From: Alphaproteobacteria bacterium
Lineage (GTDB): Bacteria; Pseudomonadota; Alphaproteobacteria; RF32; CAG-239
Assembly (NCBI GenBank): GCA_017470165.1
Contig: JAFUEX010000023.1
Span: 25,331 to 89,330 of the forward strand
Direction: 5' to 3'
Length of the DNA: 64,000 nucleotides
Shown here: positions 41,703 to 52,108 of the stretch, one piece after another
Position numbering within the stretch: position 1 is the stretch's first letter
How the letters are laid out: every line of letters starts with the position of its first letter
Made by a program: the position numbers and the translations under genes
Notes under the pieces: model-generated
Told to the model about the DNA's origin: nothing
Databases searched by the model: none
The model's input: only the letters and a program-made list of their open reading frames with translations

Positions 41703-42221
41703 TCACAGCCGCAAGGCTATGCCGATCAGCGCGGCGATGATTATATAAAAAACAGGGCTTTTTTTCCATACCCGCATTGCCGCTAATATGCCGACAAAAA
41801 TCATTATATTAATATCCGAGGTGAGCGAGGTTTGCGCAAGAGGAATTCCCGCCCACAGTATCAGGGCAATCACCGCGGGACGCACACCGGATAAAAAATC
41901 CTTCACCCTTGTGTTGCAGCTGTATTTGCTCATCAATTTGGCAATGATGACTATAATAATGAACGATGGCAAAACCAATCCAACCGTAGATATCAGTGCT
42001 CCGCTGATGCTTGCAGCATTGAATCCGGCATAAGTTGCCATATTTACCCCCAAAGGACCGGGGGTGGACTCGGCTACGGCCATCATATTAATCAATTCCA
42101 CCCGACTGAACCAATCGTATTTTTCGGCCAAGTTGAACAAAAAGGGAATCGTAACCAAACCGCCGCCGATGGCAAACAGTCCTATTTTAAAAAACTCAAA
42201 AAACAGCAAACCGTAAATCAT
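41703..42221 (-). CDS. chrA: chromate transporter family half-protein, second subunit
   Basis: 172 aa, several TM helices. FKIGLFAIGGGLVTIPFL, ESTPGPLGVNMATYAGF and LPSFIIIVIIAKLM match the ChrA half-domain (GGG and TPGP motifs). It overlaps the first half-gene by 4 bp, so the two likely form a heterodimeric short-chain ChrA. Natural substrate in such paired forms is often uncertain; chromate efflux is known for some. Confidence 0.88.
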   Translation of the reverse strand: MIYGLLFFEFFKIGLFAIGGGLVTIPFLFNLAEKYDWFSRVELINMMAVAESTPGPLGVNMATYAGFNAASISGALISTVGLVLPSFIIIVIIAKLMSKYSCNTRVKDFLSGVRPAVIALILWAGIPLAQTSLTSDINIMIFVGILAAMRVWKKSPVFYIIIAALIGIALRL

Positions 42222-42766
42222 TTCGCTCGCCTCCTTCTAAGCTCCCCCAAGGCAACGCATCCCACCCCCATCGTCAGCACCAACAATGCCGGTGAGAGCT
42301 TAAAGGCCAATAATACCGCCAAGGCAATAATGAAGGCCGCAACTTTGCCCCAGCTTTTGAGGTTCCCGCGGGCTAAATCTATAACAACATTGATAACCAA
42401 AGCCACTACCGCGATGCGGATACCGCTAAAAGCATAGATAACATAGCGATTGTCCATAAATTGGGTTAAAACTGCGGCAATGGCCGTGATTATAATAACT
42501 GCCGGAGTGACAACTCCCAAGGTGGCAGCGGCAGCTCCGGCGATACCCAGTTGTTTGCTGCCGATAAATGTGGCAATATTAACGGCAATAATACCGGGAG
42601 TGCACTGGCTTATGGAATACAAATCAAGCAATTCTTCTTGCGAAATATAGCGTCTTTTGTCAACCACTTCGGATTTGAGAATGGGCAACATCGCCGCACC
42701 GCCGCCAAACATTATCGCGCCGATTTTAGCAAACACCCAAAATAATTTTATAAACTCACGAACCAT
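42218..42766 (-). CDS. chrA: chromate transporter family half-protein, first subunit
   Basis: 182 aa. FAKIGAIMFGGGAAMLPIL, SQCTPGIIAVNIATFIGS and VTPAVIIITAIAAVL are the ChrA half-domain motifs. ATG 42766 (MVREFIKLF) is chosen; the frame runs back to 43111 but that part overlaps the divergent pntAA and is not ChrA-like. The two ChrA halves and pntAA share an 88-bp divergent control region. Confidence 0.88.
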   Translation of the reverse strand: MVREFIKLFWVFAKIGAIMFGGGAAMLPILKSEVVDKRRYISQEELLDLYSISQCTPGIIAVNIATFIGSKQLGIAGAAAATLGVVTPAVIIITAIAAVLTQFMDNRYVIYAFSGIRIAVVALVINVVIDLARGNLKSWGKVAAFIIALAVLLAFKLSPALLVLTMGVGCVALGELRRRRAK

Positions 42767-42854
42767 AATCTTATACTTTCTCTCACATTGCCGCGTTATA
42801 TGTCGGCGATTATATATGCAGATGGTTGTATAATGGTTAACGGAATACAAAAAA

Positions 42855-43868
42855 ATGATTATCGGCATCACCAAAGAAACTTCGCCTTTTGAGACGCGAG
42901 TGGCACTCACTCCGCAGACCGCGCAAAATTTTCGCAAATCCGGTTTCGAGATTATGATGGAACAGCACGCCGGAGCCAAAGCCTGCTTTACTGATGGCGA
43001 ATATGCGGCACAAGGTGTTGAAATTAAGGCTTCGGCGGCTGAGGTTTTGACCAAGTGCGATATATGGCTCAAAATATCAGCTCCCTCCATCCAAGAAATA
43101 AAACACCTCAAAAATTACAGCTTTGTTATCGGCGATTTGCAAAACCATCAACTAGCCGCATATTTTGCCCAGCTCAAAGCACGGCATATTACCTGTTATG
43201 CTCTCAACCAACTGCCGCGGATTTCACGGGCACAGCCTTTTGATATTCTTTCTTCGCAGAACAACCTTGCCGGATATCAAGCGGTTGTCCGCGCGGCAGG
43301 TTTGGCGGCAATCAGTTTTCCCTTAATGATAACTTCGGCCGGCACGATAATACCGGCCAAAGTGTTGGTTATCGGGGTCGGAGTAGCCGGCCTGCAAGCT
43401 ATAGCCACGGCCAAACGCTTGGGAGCAAAAGTTTATGCTTTTGACATTAATCCGGAGCTCAAAGAACCGGCACAATCGGCCGGTGCTCAGTTTATTGATG
43501 ACTTTGTGCCGATGCTGGAATCCTTTGACATTATAATTACCGGCGCTTTTTCTGCCGACAAACAAGCACCTTTGCTTATCACCGAAGAGATGTTTTCTCG
43601 CCTGCATCCGCGCGCCGTGTTAATAGATATGGCTGCGGCTTATGGCGGAAATATTGCCAAATCCGTTAATCACAAAACCACACGTTGTCACAATTGCATT
43701 ATATATGCTTCCGGTAATCTGGCAGCGGAAGTGCCGCATACCGCAAGCCTGCTTGCGGCAAATAACTTTTACAATTTTGTTACTTACCTTTACTCTGCGC
43801 AAAATGATTCCCTGCACATAGATTTCCAAGACCCGCTCATTGCCTCAACCTTGTTAACTGAAGGATAA
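42855..43868 (+). CDS. pntAA: NAD(P) transhydrogenase alpha subunit, part 1 (NAD-binding)
   Basis: 337 aa. MIIGITKETSPFETRVALTP, LSSQNNLAGYQAVVRAA, and the NAD-binding VLVIGVGVAGLQAIATAKRLGA with DINPELKEPAQSAGA. Domain I of proton-translocating transhydrogenase; somewhat shorter than typical (about 370-380 aa). Followed 5 bp later by pntAB. Confidence 0.94.
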   Translation: MIIGITKETSPFETRVALTPQTAQNFRKSGFEIMMEQHAGAKACFTDGEYAAQGVEIKASAAEVLTKCDIWLKISAPSIQEIKHLKNYSFVIGDLQNHQLAAYFAQLKARHITCYALNQLPRISRAQPFDILSSQNNLAGYQAVVRAAGLAAISFPLMITSAGTIIPAKVLVIGVGVAGLQAIATAKRLGAKVYAFDINPELKEPAQSAGAQFIDDFVPMLESFDIIITGAFSADKQAPLLITEEMFSRLHPRAVLIDMAAAYGGNIAKSVNHKTTRCHNCIIYASGNLAAEVPHTASLLAANNFYNFVTYLYSAQNDSLHIDFQDPLIASTLLTEG

Positions 43869-43873
43869 TTGCC

Positions 43874-44179
43874 ATGGATATTTGGTTTTTGCTCACCATC
43901 TTGATGCTGGCCTGTTTTGTAGGTTATTTGGTCATCAGCAGTATTACCCCTGCCCTGCACTCGCCCTTAATGAGTGTCTCCAATGCTATTTCCGGCATCA
44001 TTATTTTGGGAGCGCTTATTTCCTTGAAAGAATCGTCACACCTTGCAGATTTGATTTTGTCCTATAGCGCCTGCTTTTTTGCGGCGATTAATATTTTCGG
44101 AGGCTTTGCCGTCTCACAACGGATGCTGGAGATGTTTAAGACCCGCCGCCCCGAAAGCAACCAAGGAGACAAAAAATGA
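43874..44179 (+). CDS. pntAB: NAD(P) transhydrogenase alpha subunit, part 2 (membrane)
   Basis: 101 aa, three TM helices, with SITPALHSPLMSVSNAISGIIILGAL (read as two adjoining segments), the conserved PntAB helix. Start overlaps no gene; its stop overlaps the pntB start by 4 bp (ATGA). Confidence 0.94.
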   Translation: MDIWFLLTILMLACFVGYLVISSITPALHSPLMSVSNAISGIIILGALISLKESSHLADLILSYSACFFAAINIFGGFAVSQRMLEMFKTRRPESNQGDKK

Positions 44180-45525
44180 TTAACCTGTTTGTAAATACAT
44201 CCTATCTTTTGGCCAATACGCTGATGATATTGTCGATTAAACTGCTGTCTTCGCCGAAAACTGCCCGCATCGGCAATTTGTTCGGCATCTGCGGAATGTT
44301 TTGGGCGATTATTGCCGCATTGATATCCTTGGAGCTTATCAGTCACATCATACCGATTTTGGTTATATTAAGCGGCGCGCTGGCGGGGATTTGCATCGCA
44401 TATAAGGTTAAAATAACTTCGCTACCGCAAATGATTGCCGCATTCAACGGAATGGGCGGATTGGCCGCCGCCTGTATCAGTCTTTCGGAAATTTCATCCG
44501 GCTCGGAAGAGTGGCTTAACAATACCTTAAGTCTTGTTATCGGCAGCATTACATTTTGCGGGTCAATCGTCGCATTTGCCAAACTCAACTGGAGCAGGCT
44601 TTCGGCGCCATTGCATTTTTATGCGCAATATATTGTCAATTCGCTGTTGTTTTTGCTGGGATTGGCGTTCGGGCTATGCTTTATGATACATGGCAATATC
44701 TCGAGTTTTTATGCCTTAGGCGCCACCGCGGGCGTGTTGGGATTTATGCTGGTTTTGCCGATTGGCGGTGCAGATATTCCCATTGCCATTTCCGTGCTTA
44801 ATGCAATGTCGGGCTGGGCTTGTGTGTTTGTCGGATTGTCTTTGCAAAGTCCGGTATTGATTATTATCGGCACTATTGTGGGCACCGGCGGCACATTTCT
44901 GGCACGGGTTATGACTAAAGCGGTCAATCGCTCGCTTTTTAATATTCTGACCGGCAGTTTCGCTTTGGCCGGACATGGCTCGGAAACTGAGAAAACCGCA
45001 CAACAGGGTTCGCCGCAAGATGCAGCTTTTTTGATGGAAAATGCCGCCAATATCATAATTGTTCCCGGATATGGTTTGGCCTCGGCTCACGCACAATATG
45101 CTTTGAAAAATATGGCCGACATCTTAAGACAAACCTATCATGTCAATGTAAAATTCGCCATTCATCCGGTGGCCGGACGTATGCCGGGGCATATGAACGT
45201 ACTTTTGGCCGAGGCCGATGTTGACTACGCCGACGTCTATGAGCTGGGTGATATCAACCACGAATTTGCTGCCGCGGATGTGGCCTATGTTATCGGAGCC
45301 AACGACATCACCAACCCCAAAGCCAAAACCGACGCTTCCTCCCCGATTTACGGAATGCCTATTCTTGAGGTTGCCAAGGCCAAGACCATTTTCTTTGTCA
45401 AGCGGTCGCTGGCATCCGGTTATTCCGGAATTGACAATCCGCTGTTTTATCAGCCCAATACTTATATGCTCTATGGCGATGCCAAAGCCGTAACCGAAGA
45501 AATCATCAAGGCTTTGGAGGCCTAA
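44176..45525 (+). CDS. pntB: NAD(P) transhydrogenase beta subunit
   Basis: 449 aa. Eight to nine TM helices (1-260), then the NADP-binding domain III: IIIVPGYGLASAHAQYALK, IHPVAGRMPGHMNVLLAEA, DVAYVIGANDITNPKAK and KRSLASGYSGIDNPLFY. It couples the proton gradient to hydride transfer from NADH to NADP+, supplying NADPH. Converges with the Mla-type operon, overlapping its last gene by 4 bp. Confidence 0.95.
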   Translation: MINLFVNTSYLLANTLMILSIKLLSSPKTARIGNLFGICGMFWAIIAALISLELISHIIPILVILSGALAGICIAYKVKITSLPQMIAAFNGMGGLAAACISLSEISSGSEEWLNNTLSLVIGSITFCGSIVAFAKLNWSRLSAPLHFYAQYIVNSLLFLLGLAFGLCFMIHGNISSFYALGATAGVLGFMLVLPIGGADIPIAISVLNAMSGWACVFVGLSLQSPVLIIIGTIVGTGGTFLARVMTKAVNRSLFNILTGSFALAGHGSETEKTAQQGSPQDAAFLMENAANIIIVPGYGLASAHAQYALKNMADILRQTYHVNVKFAIHPVAGRMPGHMNVLLAEADVDYADVYELGDINHEFAAADVAYVIGANDITNPKAKTDASSPIYGMPILEVAKAKTIFFVKRSLASGYSGIDNPLFYQPNTYMLYGDAKAVTEEIIKALEA

Positions 45526-46094
45526 ATCTCGGCCAAAGCTCGGGCTATGTCCATATTCATCTTGCCAAGAAGCGTTGATGCGCCATAAGCATAATCCTCG
45601 TAACGGGGTTTGATGACTTGCGACTGCTCAAAGCGCCCGCTTTTTACTACTTGTCCGTTGTTGTTCAACACATACCATTTGGCTTCCAAAACAACCTTTC
45701 CCTGCCGCATCATATCCATCCGCATTACCTCAATGCGCACTTCATAAGCGGCATTTTGCACTTCTTCATCACTTCCGGCGATTTTGGCCTTGGGAAGATA
45801 AACCCGCAAATCCGCGGCGGTTTTACGCTGCAGCATATTATCCAAATTTTCACCCCAGCGGTTAAATTCAGCAATTTCGACCTTCGGCGTTTTTTCATCC
45901 AGCATTACCATTTGAGGACGAGACAAATATTCCGGCAGACCTACTCGCCCCACGGCAATGCTTTTTTTGCTGATAAAAACTCTATCAGTTGCGGTTACCG
46001 GTTGCAAGCGGTAAAAATTGCTGTTGGGAGAATATCCGCCGAAACAAGCGGTTAATCCCAGTAAAAATACGATGACAAGCCCTGTTTTTCTCAT
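45522..46094 (-). CDS. ABC-transport auxiliary lipoprotein (PqiC/DUF330-like)
   Basis: 190 aa. Lipobox LTAC at about residue 17. NFYRLQPVTA, VGRVGLPEYLSRPQMVML and RWGENLDNMLQRKTAADL match ABC_trans_aux lipoproteins that follow MCE systems. Outer-membrane-anchored partner of lipid transport. Fourth gene of the permease-ATPase-MCE-lipoprotein operon; overlaps the MCE gene by 4 bp. Confidence 0.85.
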   Translation of the reverse strand: MRKTGLVIVFLLGLTACFGGYSPNSNFYRLQPVTATDRVFISKKSIAVGRVGLPEYLSRPQMVMLDEKTPKVEIAEFNRWGENLDNMLQRKTAADLRVYLPKAKIAGSDEEVQNAAYEVRIEVMRMDMMRQGKVVLEAKWYVLNNNGQVVKSGRFEQSQVIKPRYEDYAYGASTLLGKMNMDIARALAEI

Positions 46095-46843
46095 TGTTTT
46101 TTTCCTCTCAGCAACGCCTCGGGATGGCGCTCCAAATAATCGGTTAAATTTTTCAAAGACTTGGCCGCCGCCTCAACGTTAATCATCATATTATTAGCGT
46201 TTTCCGGCATTTGCATTCCGGCCTTTTTGGTCTTGTTCGTCCACTGCGACATATTTTGTGCCACAGTCTCAATATCAGGCATAACTTTGTTCAACGAGGC
46301 AAAAAATTCCGTAAAATTCTTTACCCCTTCGGCAATCGGCAATGATTGCAGGTTGCGTGATAACTCGCCAAAAGCCGATAAGGCGGTCGGTATCTCTTTG
46401 ATGTCTTTAACATCGTGATATTTAATTGGCGTATCGGGCAACATCTCCAAATCAATCATAAGTTGTCCCGTCACATAACTCTGCACGGCCAGCCGCGCTC
46501 GCAAACCTTTCTCTATCAACTCGTTCAGGTCGCTGCCGTTGTTTTTGTTGATGGTACTGATAACCTTTTTCTTCATCACGGCATAAACCGGAATACTGAA
46601 GGTAAGTGTGTCGGAATTGATTTGGATGTTGATGCGTTTGACCTCGCCGACCTTAACCCCTTTAAGCACCACATCCGAGCCGACATTAAGCCCGCTGATG
46701 GATTCTTCAAAATACATCACCACCGTGCGTCCGTCTTCATCGGATGCTTGGTCGCTCAGCCAAAAACCGGCTAAAACTGCCACCAATGCCAAACTGCACG
46801 CCCAAAATATGCCTATAAGTTTTTTGCTTGCTTTTTTGCGCAT
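46091..46843 (-). CDS. MCE/MlaD-family protein
   Basis: 250 aa. One N-terminal TM (LIGIFWACSLALVAVLAGFW), then an MCE domain (VVMYFEESISGLNVGSDVVLKGVKVGEV) and a helical C-terminal part with AQNMSQWTNKTKKAG. Periplasmic substrate-binding ring of a phospholipid-type ABC transporter. Ends overlapping the lipoprotein gene. Confidence 0.92.
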   Translation of the reverse strand: MRKKASKKLIGIFWACSLALVAVLAGFWLSDQASDEDGRTVVMYFEESISGLNVGSDVVLKGVKVGEVKRINIQINSDTLTFSIPVYAVMKKKVISTINKNNGSDLNELIEKGLRARLAVQSYVTGQLMIDLEMLPDTPIKYHDVKDIKEIPTALSAFGELSRNLQSLPIAEGVKNFTEFFASLNKVMPDIETVAQNMSQWTNKTKKAGMQMPENANNMMINVEAAAKSLKNLTDYLERHPEALLRGKKQ

Positions 46844-46845
46844 TA

Positions 46846-47598
46846 TTATTCTCCTCTGCGTCGCTTAAAGAAATCGGCCAGCGCTGCATTAGGCGGGTTG
46901 CGCAGCCACTCTTGGGGGCTGCCGGCCGCGGTAATCTGCTTGGCGTTGCCGTCAAGATAGATGGCATTATTGCCGATTGTCAATATTGAATCCACATCGT
47001 GACTTATCACCACAATGGTAGTGCCTTGATTGGCATTGATTTCCAAAATCAATTCATCTTGTAGCCGCGAGCTTACCGGATCCAGTCCCGACGAAGGCTC
47101 GTCAAAATACAAAATATCTGGATCCAATGCCAGTGCTCGTGCTAAAGAGGCGCGTTTTTTCATTCCGCCTGACAACTCATCGGGATAAAAATCCCGATAT
47201 CCCTGCAATCCGACCAAAGCCAATTTTAACTCCACCAACTCGGCAATGGTCTCCGGCGAATAAGTCGAATATTGTTGCAGCGGCAGAGCTGCGTTTTCGC
47301 CTATGGTCATTGAGCTGAATAAAGCACCGCTTTGATAGAGCACTCCGCAACCCTGCATTATTTGTCGACGCTTGGCCTCGTCTGATTGATAAAAATCCTC
47401 ATCGCGAATAAACACCCGACCGGCTTTCGGCTCTTTCAAGCCGATTAAGGTTTTGAGCAGGCTGCTTTTGCCTGAACCCGAGCCGCCCATTATGATGAAT
47501 ATATCCCCGCGTTTGACAGCAAAATTGCCATCGCGCAACAACACATTTTCACCATAGGCTATTTCCAAATTTTCGCCGCGTATTATCGTCTCACTCAT
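46846..47598 (-). CDS. ABC transporter ATPase, MlaF-like
   Basis: 250 aa. Walker A MGGSGSGKSSLLKT, Q-loop VLYQSGALFSSMTI, signature DELSGGMKKRASLARAL, Walker B ILYFDEPSSGLDP and H-loop VVISHDVDS. Q-loop and signature are typical of MlaF/Ttg2A-type ATPases. Overlaps the permease gene by 4 bp and precedes the MCE gene by 2 bp. Confidence 0.93.
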   Translation of the reverse strand: MSETIIRGENLEIAYGENVLLRDGNFAVKRGDIFIIMGGSGSGKSSLLKTLIGLKEPKAGRVFIRDEDFYQSDEAKRRQIMQGCGVLYQSGALFSSMTIGENAALPLQQYSTYSPETIAELVELKLALVGLQGYRDFYPDELSGGMKKRASLARALALDPDILYFDEPSSGLDPVSSRLQDELILEINANQGTTIVVISHDVDSILTIGNNAIYLDGNAKQITAAGSPQEWLRNPPNAALADFFKRRRGE

Positions 47599-48686
47599 AT
47601 CCCGATGCCCTCAATAATCCACGTCAACGCGCCGGTGGCCACAATCATAATTACGATGGCCGATACCACGGCTTTGGTGGCAGCATCGCCCACACTGCGT
47701 GCATCGCGGCCGCAGTTGATGCCAAAGTAACAGCCGCAAGCCGCGATAATTATCCCGTAAATACCGCCATGAACCACCCCGATGATAAAATCACGCATCG
47801 CAAAAGCCTGCTTGGCATACAACAGGTATTGAGCTGGAGAGATATCAAACATTGCCACCGCCGCTAACATCCCGCCGACAATGCCTGCCAAATCGGCAAA
47901 AATCGTTAAAAACGGGCAGCTCAAAGCCAAAGATACCAGCCTTGGCATTACCACAATGTCACCGGCTTCCAAACCGAAAGTTTGCAAGGCATCCAGCTCT
48001 TCATTGACTTTCATCGAGCCGATAACCGCCGCCATCTGCGCACCAGTACGGCCGGCCATAATGATACCCATCATAATCGCCCCCATAATCCGCACCATGG
48101 CAATGGTTACCAACGAGGCAATATAAACTTGGGCACCAAACAGCCGAAGCTGCAATGCCCCGACAAAAGCCAATATCAAACCGGTCATAAAGCTGGCCAG
48201 CATCACAATACCCAAAGCGCGATATCCGTTATCGGCCAGCGCTTCAATCCAATCGGCGCTGCGTATAACCGCACGTGCGCTCAACAGGCGCCAAAACGAA
48301 ACCGCGGTCCGGCGCATAAAAACCAGTGCCCGCCGCAGCCCTTGCCAGCGTTCTATCAAATCTTCCCCCAGATTGGCAAAAAAGTCATCGTCCGGTTTGG
48401 CGATATAGGGCTTGCGGTCGATTTTGAGCGCCAAATGCACCGTGTTGGCCAAACCTTGAGGAAAATCAACCAATTTGACACCCTTAACCTTGCGCATAAT
48501 TTTATAAACAATGGCGGCCGTTGTCGAATCCCAATCGGTCAAATTCGCGGCTCTGACTTCCACTTTTTCGGAGCTGCGCAAACACGCCAACATCCTTTGG
48601 GCGAGCTTAGGATTGTCAAACCGGCGCATATCGCCTTCAAGCTCTACCAACGCAGTTTTGTCTTTATTGCAAAATTTTAATCCCAT
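47595..48686 (-). CDS. MlaE-type permease with N-terminal STAS domain
   Basis: 363 aa. Residues 1-100 form a STAS-like domain (KTALVELEGDMRRFDNPKL), a fusion seen in alphaproteobacteria where a separate MlaB is lacking. Then the MlaE domain with five TM helices, GRTGAQMAAVIGSMKVNEELDAL and MPRLVSLALSCPFL. ATG 48686 is used; an in-frame TTG at 48707 is possible. Inner-membrane part of lipid transport. Confidence 0.92.
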   Translation of the reverse strand: MGLKFCNKDKTALVELEGDMRRFDNPKLAQRMLACLRSSEKVEVRAANLTDWDSTTAAIVYKIMRKVKGVKLVDFPQGLANTVHLALKIDRKPYIAKPDDDFFANLGEDLIERWQGLRRALVFMRRTAVSFWRLLSARAVIRSADWIEALADNGYRALGIVMLASFMTGLILAFVGALQLRLFGAQVYIASLVTIAMVRIMGAIMMGIIMAGRTGAQMAAVIGSMKVNEELDALQTFGLEAGDIVVMPRLVSLALSCPFLTIFADLAGIVGGMLAAVAMFDISPAQYLLYAKQAFAMRDFIIGVVHGGIYGIIIAACGCYFGINCGRDARSVGDAATKAVVSAIVIMIVATGALTWIIEGIGI

Positions 48687-48780
48687 AACCTGATTTGCCT
48701 TCGTCAATCTGTCTGTTTGACTATATAATCTTTGTTCTTAAATTAAGTATAGCGCATATTGAAAAAAAACAAACGATTTG

Positions 48781-48808
48781 TTAATTTAATCCCCTTGTGT
48801 GGTATAAT
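48781..48808 (+). promoter_or_regulatory. putative promoter for gap
   Basis: TTAATT (48781-48786), 16-nt spacer, consensus TATAAT (48803-48808), about 95 bp before the gap ATG. Confidence 0.5.
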
Positions 48809-48867
48809 CCAAAAAACAACTTGAAATATCCCGATATCGTTGCTAAATTAGCCGTTGATTAAATTAA

Positions 48868-49911
<1,044 letters not shown>

Positions 49912-49927
49912 TTGTTATAATTATAAA

Positions 49928-49961
49928 CCCCTGCCGATAACTGACAGGGGTTTTGTTTTTT
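49928..49961 (+). terminator. hairpin with T-run between gap and pgk
   Basis: CCCCTG / CAGGGG stem (6 bp) with an 11-nt loop, followed by TTTTGTTTTTT. It fits a weak intrinsic terminator that would let part of transcription continue into pgk. Confidence 0.7.
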
Positions 49962-49979
49962 ATTTATAAGGATGTAAAA

Positions 49980-51191
49980 ATGAGCGAATATAAAACTATT
50001 GATGACTTGGGTGATTTGAACGGCAAAGTGGTGATGCTGCGCGCCGACCTCAATGTTCCGATGAACGACAAATTCGAAGTTACCAACACTGCCCGTATCG
50101 ACCGCATGGTTCCCACTATCAAAGAGTTAATGAGCAAAGGTGCCAAAGTAGTGGTCACTTCGCACTTGGGACGCCCCGAGGGCAAAGGAGATATGGCAAA
50201 TTCTTTGACGCACATTGTTAAGGATTTGGAAAAATCTTTGGGTAAAAGGGTAGTATTTGTTGACGATTGCATCGGCCCGCACGTTGAGCAAGCCATCAAG
50301 CATATGAAATCTGATGAGATTTTGCTGTTGGAAAATCTGCGTTTTTATAAAGAGGAGAAAAAAGGCGACGAGAACTTTGCGCAAGAATTGGTTAAAAACG
50401 TTGATATTTATGTCTCGGATGCGTTTTCTACCGCCCACCGCGATCATGCTTCGATGGTGGCGGCCGTTAAATTGCGTCCATCGGCTTTCGGACGCCTGAT
50501 GGAAGAAGAAGTAAATGCCTTGTCCAAGGGGCTTAACAATCCCGAGCGTCCGCTGATGGCCGTGGTTGGTGGTTCAAAAGTATCCACCAAACTCGACTTG
50601 CTCAATAATCTTATCAAAAAAGTTGATAAACTGGTTATTTCCGGCGGTATGGCTCACACCTTTATGAGTGCCTCGGGCATCAAAAACATCACCGAAAAAA
50701 ATTCACTGGTGCAGACCGATATGCTGGACACCGCAGCCGAGATTATGAAAGCAGCCAAAAGCAACCATTGCGAGATTATCTTGCCTAAGGACGTGGTTAT
50801 TGCCGAAGAATTTAAGCCCAATGCCAAGCACGAAACGGTTGATGTTAACCACATCCCCGACAACAGTTGGAGCCTGCTTGATGTGGGAGCAAAAACGATT
50901 GCCGCCATCAATGCCGCGATGGACGATTGCAAAACCCTTGTGTGGAACGGGCCTTTGGGAGTGTTTGAAATGAAGCCGTTTGATACCGCGACCAATGCCG
51001 TGGCGGCTCATGCAGCCGAGCTCACAATGGAGGGCAAAATCATCTCGGTTGCCGGCGGCGGCGACACCGTATCGGCTTTGGCTAATGCCGGTGTTGAGAG
51101 CAAATTCTCCTATATTTCAACCGCCGGAGGCGCTTTCCTTGAGTGGATGGAAGGCAAAGAGCTCCCCGGAGTTGCCGTGTTGAAAAAATAA
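49980..51191 (+). CDS. pgk: phosphoglycerate kinase
   Basis: 403 aa. VVMLRADLNVPM, RIDRMVPTIKELMSKGAKV, TSHLGRPEG, ENLRFYKEEKKG, DAFSTAHRDHAS, AVVGGSKVSTKLDLL, WNGPLGVFE and SVAGGGDTVSAL. It makes ATP from 1,3-bisphosphoglycerate. ATG 49980 with AAGGAT upstream; the earlier ATG at 49953 lies inside the hairpin's T-run. Confidence 0.97.
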   Translation: MSEYKTIDDLGDLNGKVVMLRADLNVPMNDKFEVTNTARIDRMVPTIKELMSKGAKVVVTSHLGRPEGKGDMANSLTHIVKDLEKSLGKRVVFVDDCIGPHVEQAIKHMKSDEILLLENLRFYKEEKKGDENFAQELVKNVDIYVSDAFSTAHRDHASMVAAVKLRPSAFGRLMEEEVNALSKGLNNPERPLMAVVGGSKVSTKLDLLNNLIKKVDKLVISGGMAHTFMSASGIKNITEKNSLVQTDMLDTAAEIMKAAKSNHCEIILPKDVVIAEEFKPNAKHETVDVNHIPDNSWSLLDVGAKTIAAINAAMDDCKTLVWNGPLGVFEMKPFDTATNAVAAHAAELTMEGKIISVAGGGDTVSALANAGVESKFSYISTAGGAFLEWMEGKELPGVAVLKK

Positions 51192-51212
51192 GGTTGATTT
51201 TTACCCAAATAT

Positions 51213-51244
51213 AAGGCTTGAGGAAATATCCTCAGGCCTTTTTT
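51213..51244 (+). terminator. terminator after pgk
   Basis: AAGGCTTGAGGA / TCCTCAGGCCTT stem with one G-T pair and a 4-nt loop, followed by T-rich sequence. Confidence 0.88.
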
Positions 51245-51287
51245 CATAAAAAGTGTGCACCGCGACCGAATATCTCCCGAAAGTTAA

Positions 51288-51315
51288 TTGATTATTTAAC
51301 ATTTTTTGTTATGTT
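51288..51315 (+). promoter_or_regulatory. putative promoter for tolQRA
   Basis: TTGATT (51288-51293), 16-nt spacer, TATGTT (51310-51315), 50 bp before tolQ. Confidence 0.45.
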
Positions 51316-51364
51316 GGTGCCAAAATTGTAATTGTGTGTCTAACCAATGTGAGGAAGCAAATTT

Positions 51365-52105
51365 ATGGAAACTGAAAGTTTAGAAGAAGCCGCGACCGCC
51401 GGCAGCTCAATGTGGGATATGGTTTGGTCGGCTGACAGCGTCACCAAAATAGTCTTAATCGGTCTGATTTTGGCCTCGGTTTGGTCGTGGGCGATTATCT
51501 TCGAAAAATTTGGCCTGCTGCGTCAACTCAAACAAAAAACCGCCCGTTTTGAAGAAAAATTTTGGTCAGGCGGTTCGTTGGATAAACTGTATGATTCACT
51601 CGGCGCCTCGCCTAATGAGCCGATGGCAAATATGTTTATGGCGGCGATGAAAGAGTGGAAACGCACCAATATCCTAAAGGCCAAAACCGATCGCGGGCTG
51701 CGCGGAGTTTCGCTGCAACAGCGCATTGAAAAAGCCATGATGGTGTCGATGGACAAGGATTTGGATGCTTTGGAGACACATTTGGGCTTTTTGGCCTCTA
51801 CCGGTTCGGTAGCGCCATTGGTCGGACTTTTCGGCACGGTTTGGGGTATTATCAACAGTTTTAATGCCATCGCCCTTACTCAAAGCAATTCACTCTCTGC
51901 CATGGCTCCGGGTATCGCCGAGGCCTTGTTTACTACCGCTTTCGGCTTGATTGCAGCAATTCCGGCAGTGGTGGCCTACAATAAAATTTCTTCGGATTTG
52001 GATAGATATGCCAAAAAGTTGGAGGCCTTTATGTCCGAGTTTTCAACCATTATGTCGCGCGAGATTGACGATTCTGCCATTCGTGCCGATATGGCGGGAG
52101 AATAG
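51365..52105 (+). CDS. tolQ: TolQ
   Basis: 246 aa, three TM helices. MVWSADSVTKIVLIGLILAS, the long cytoplasmic loop, and LASTGSVAPLVGLFGTVWGIINSF with the following TM SAMAPGIAEALFTTAFGLIAAIP, the MotA/TolQ/ExbB signature. Uses the proton gradient with TolR to energise TolA. TolR starts 3 bp later. Confidence 0.93.
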   Translation: METESLEEAATAGSSMWDMVWSADSVTKIVLIGLILASVWSWAIIFEKFGLLRQLKQKTARFEEKFWSGGSLDKLYDSLGASPNEPMANMFMAAMKEWKRTNILKAKTDRGLRGVSLQQRIEKAMMVSMDKDLDALETHLGFLASTGSVAPLVGLFGTVWGIINSFNAIALTQSNSLSAMAPGIAEALFTTAFGLIAAIPAVVAYNKISSDLDRYAKKLEAFMSEFSTIMSREIDDSAIRADMAGE

Positions 52106-52108
52106 CCG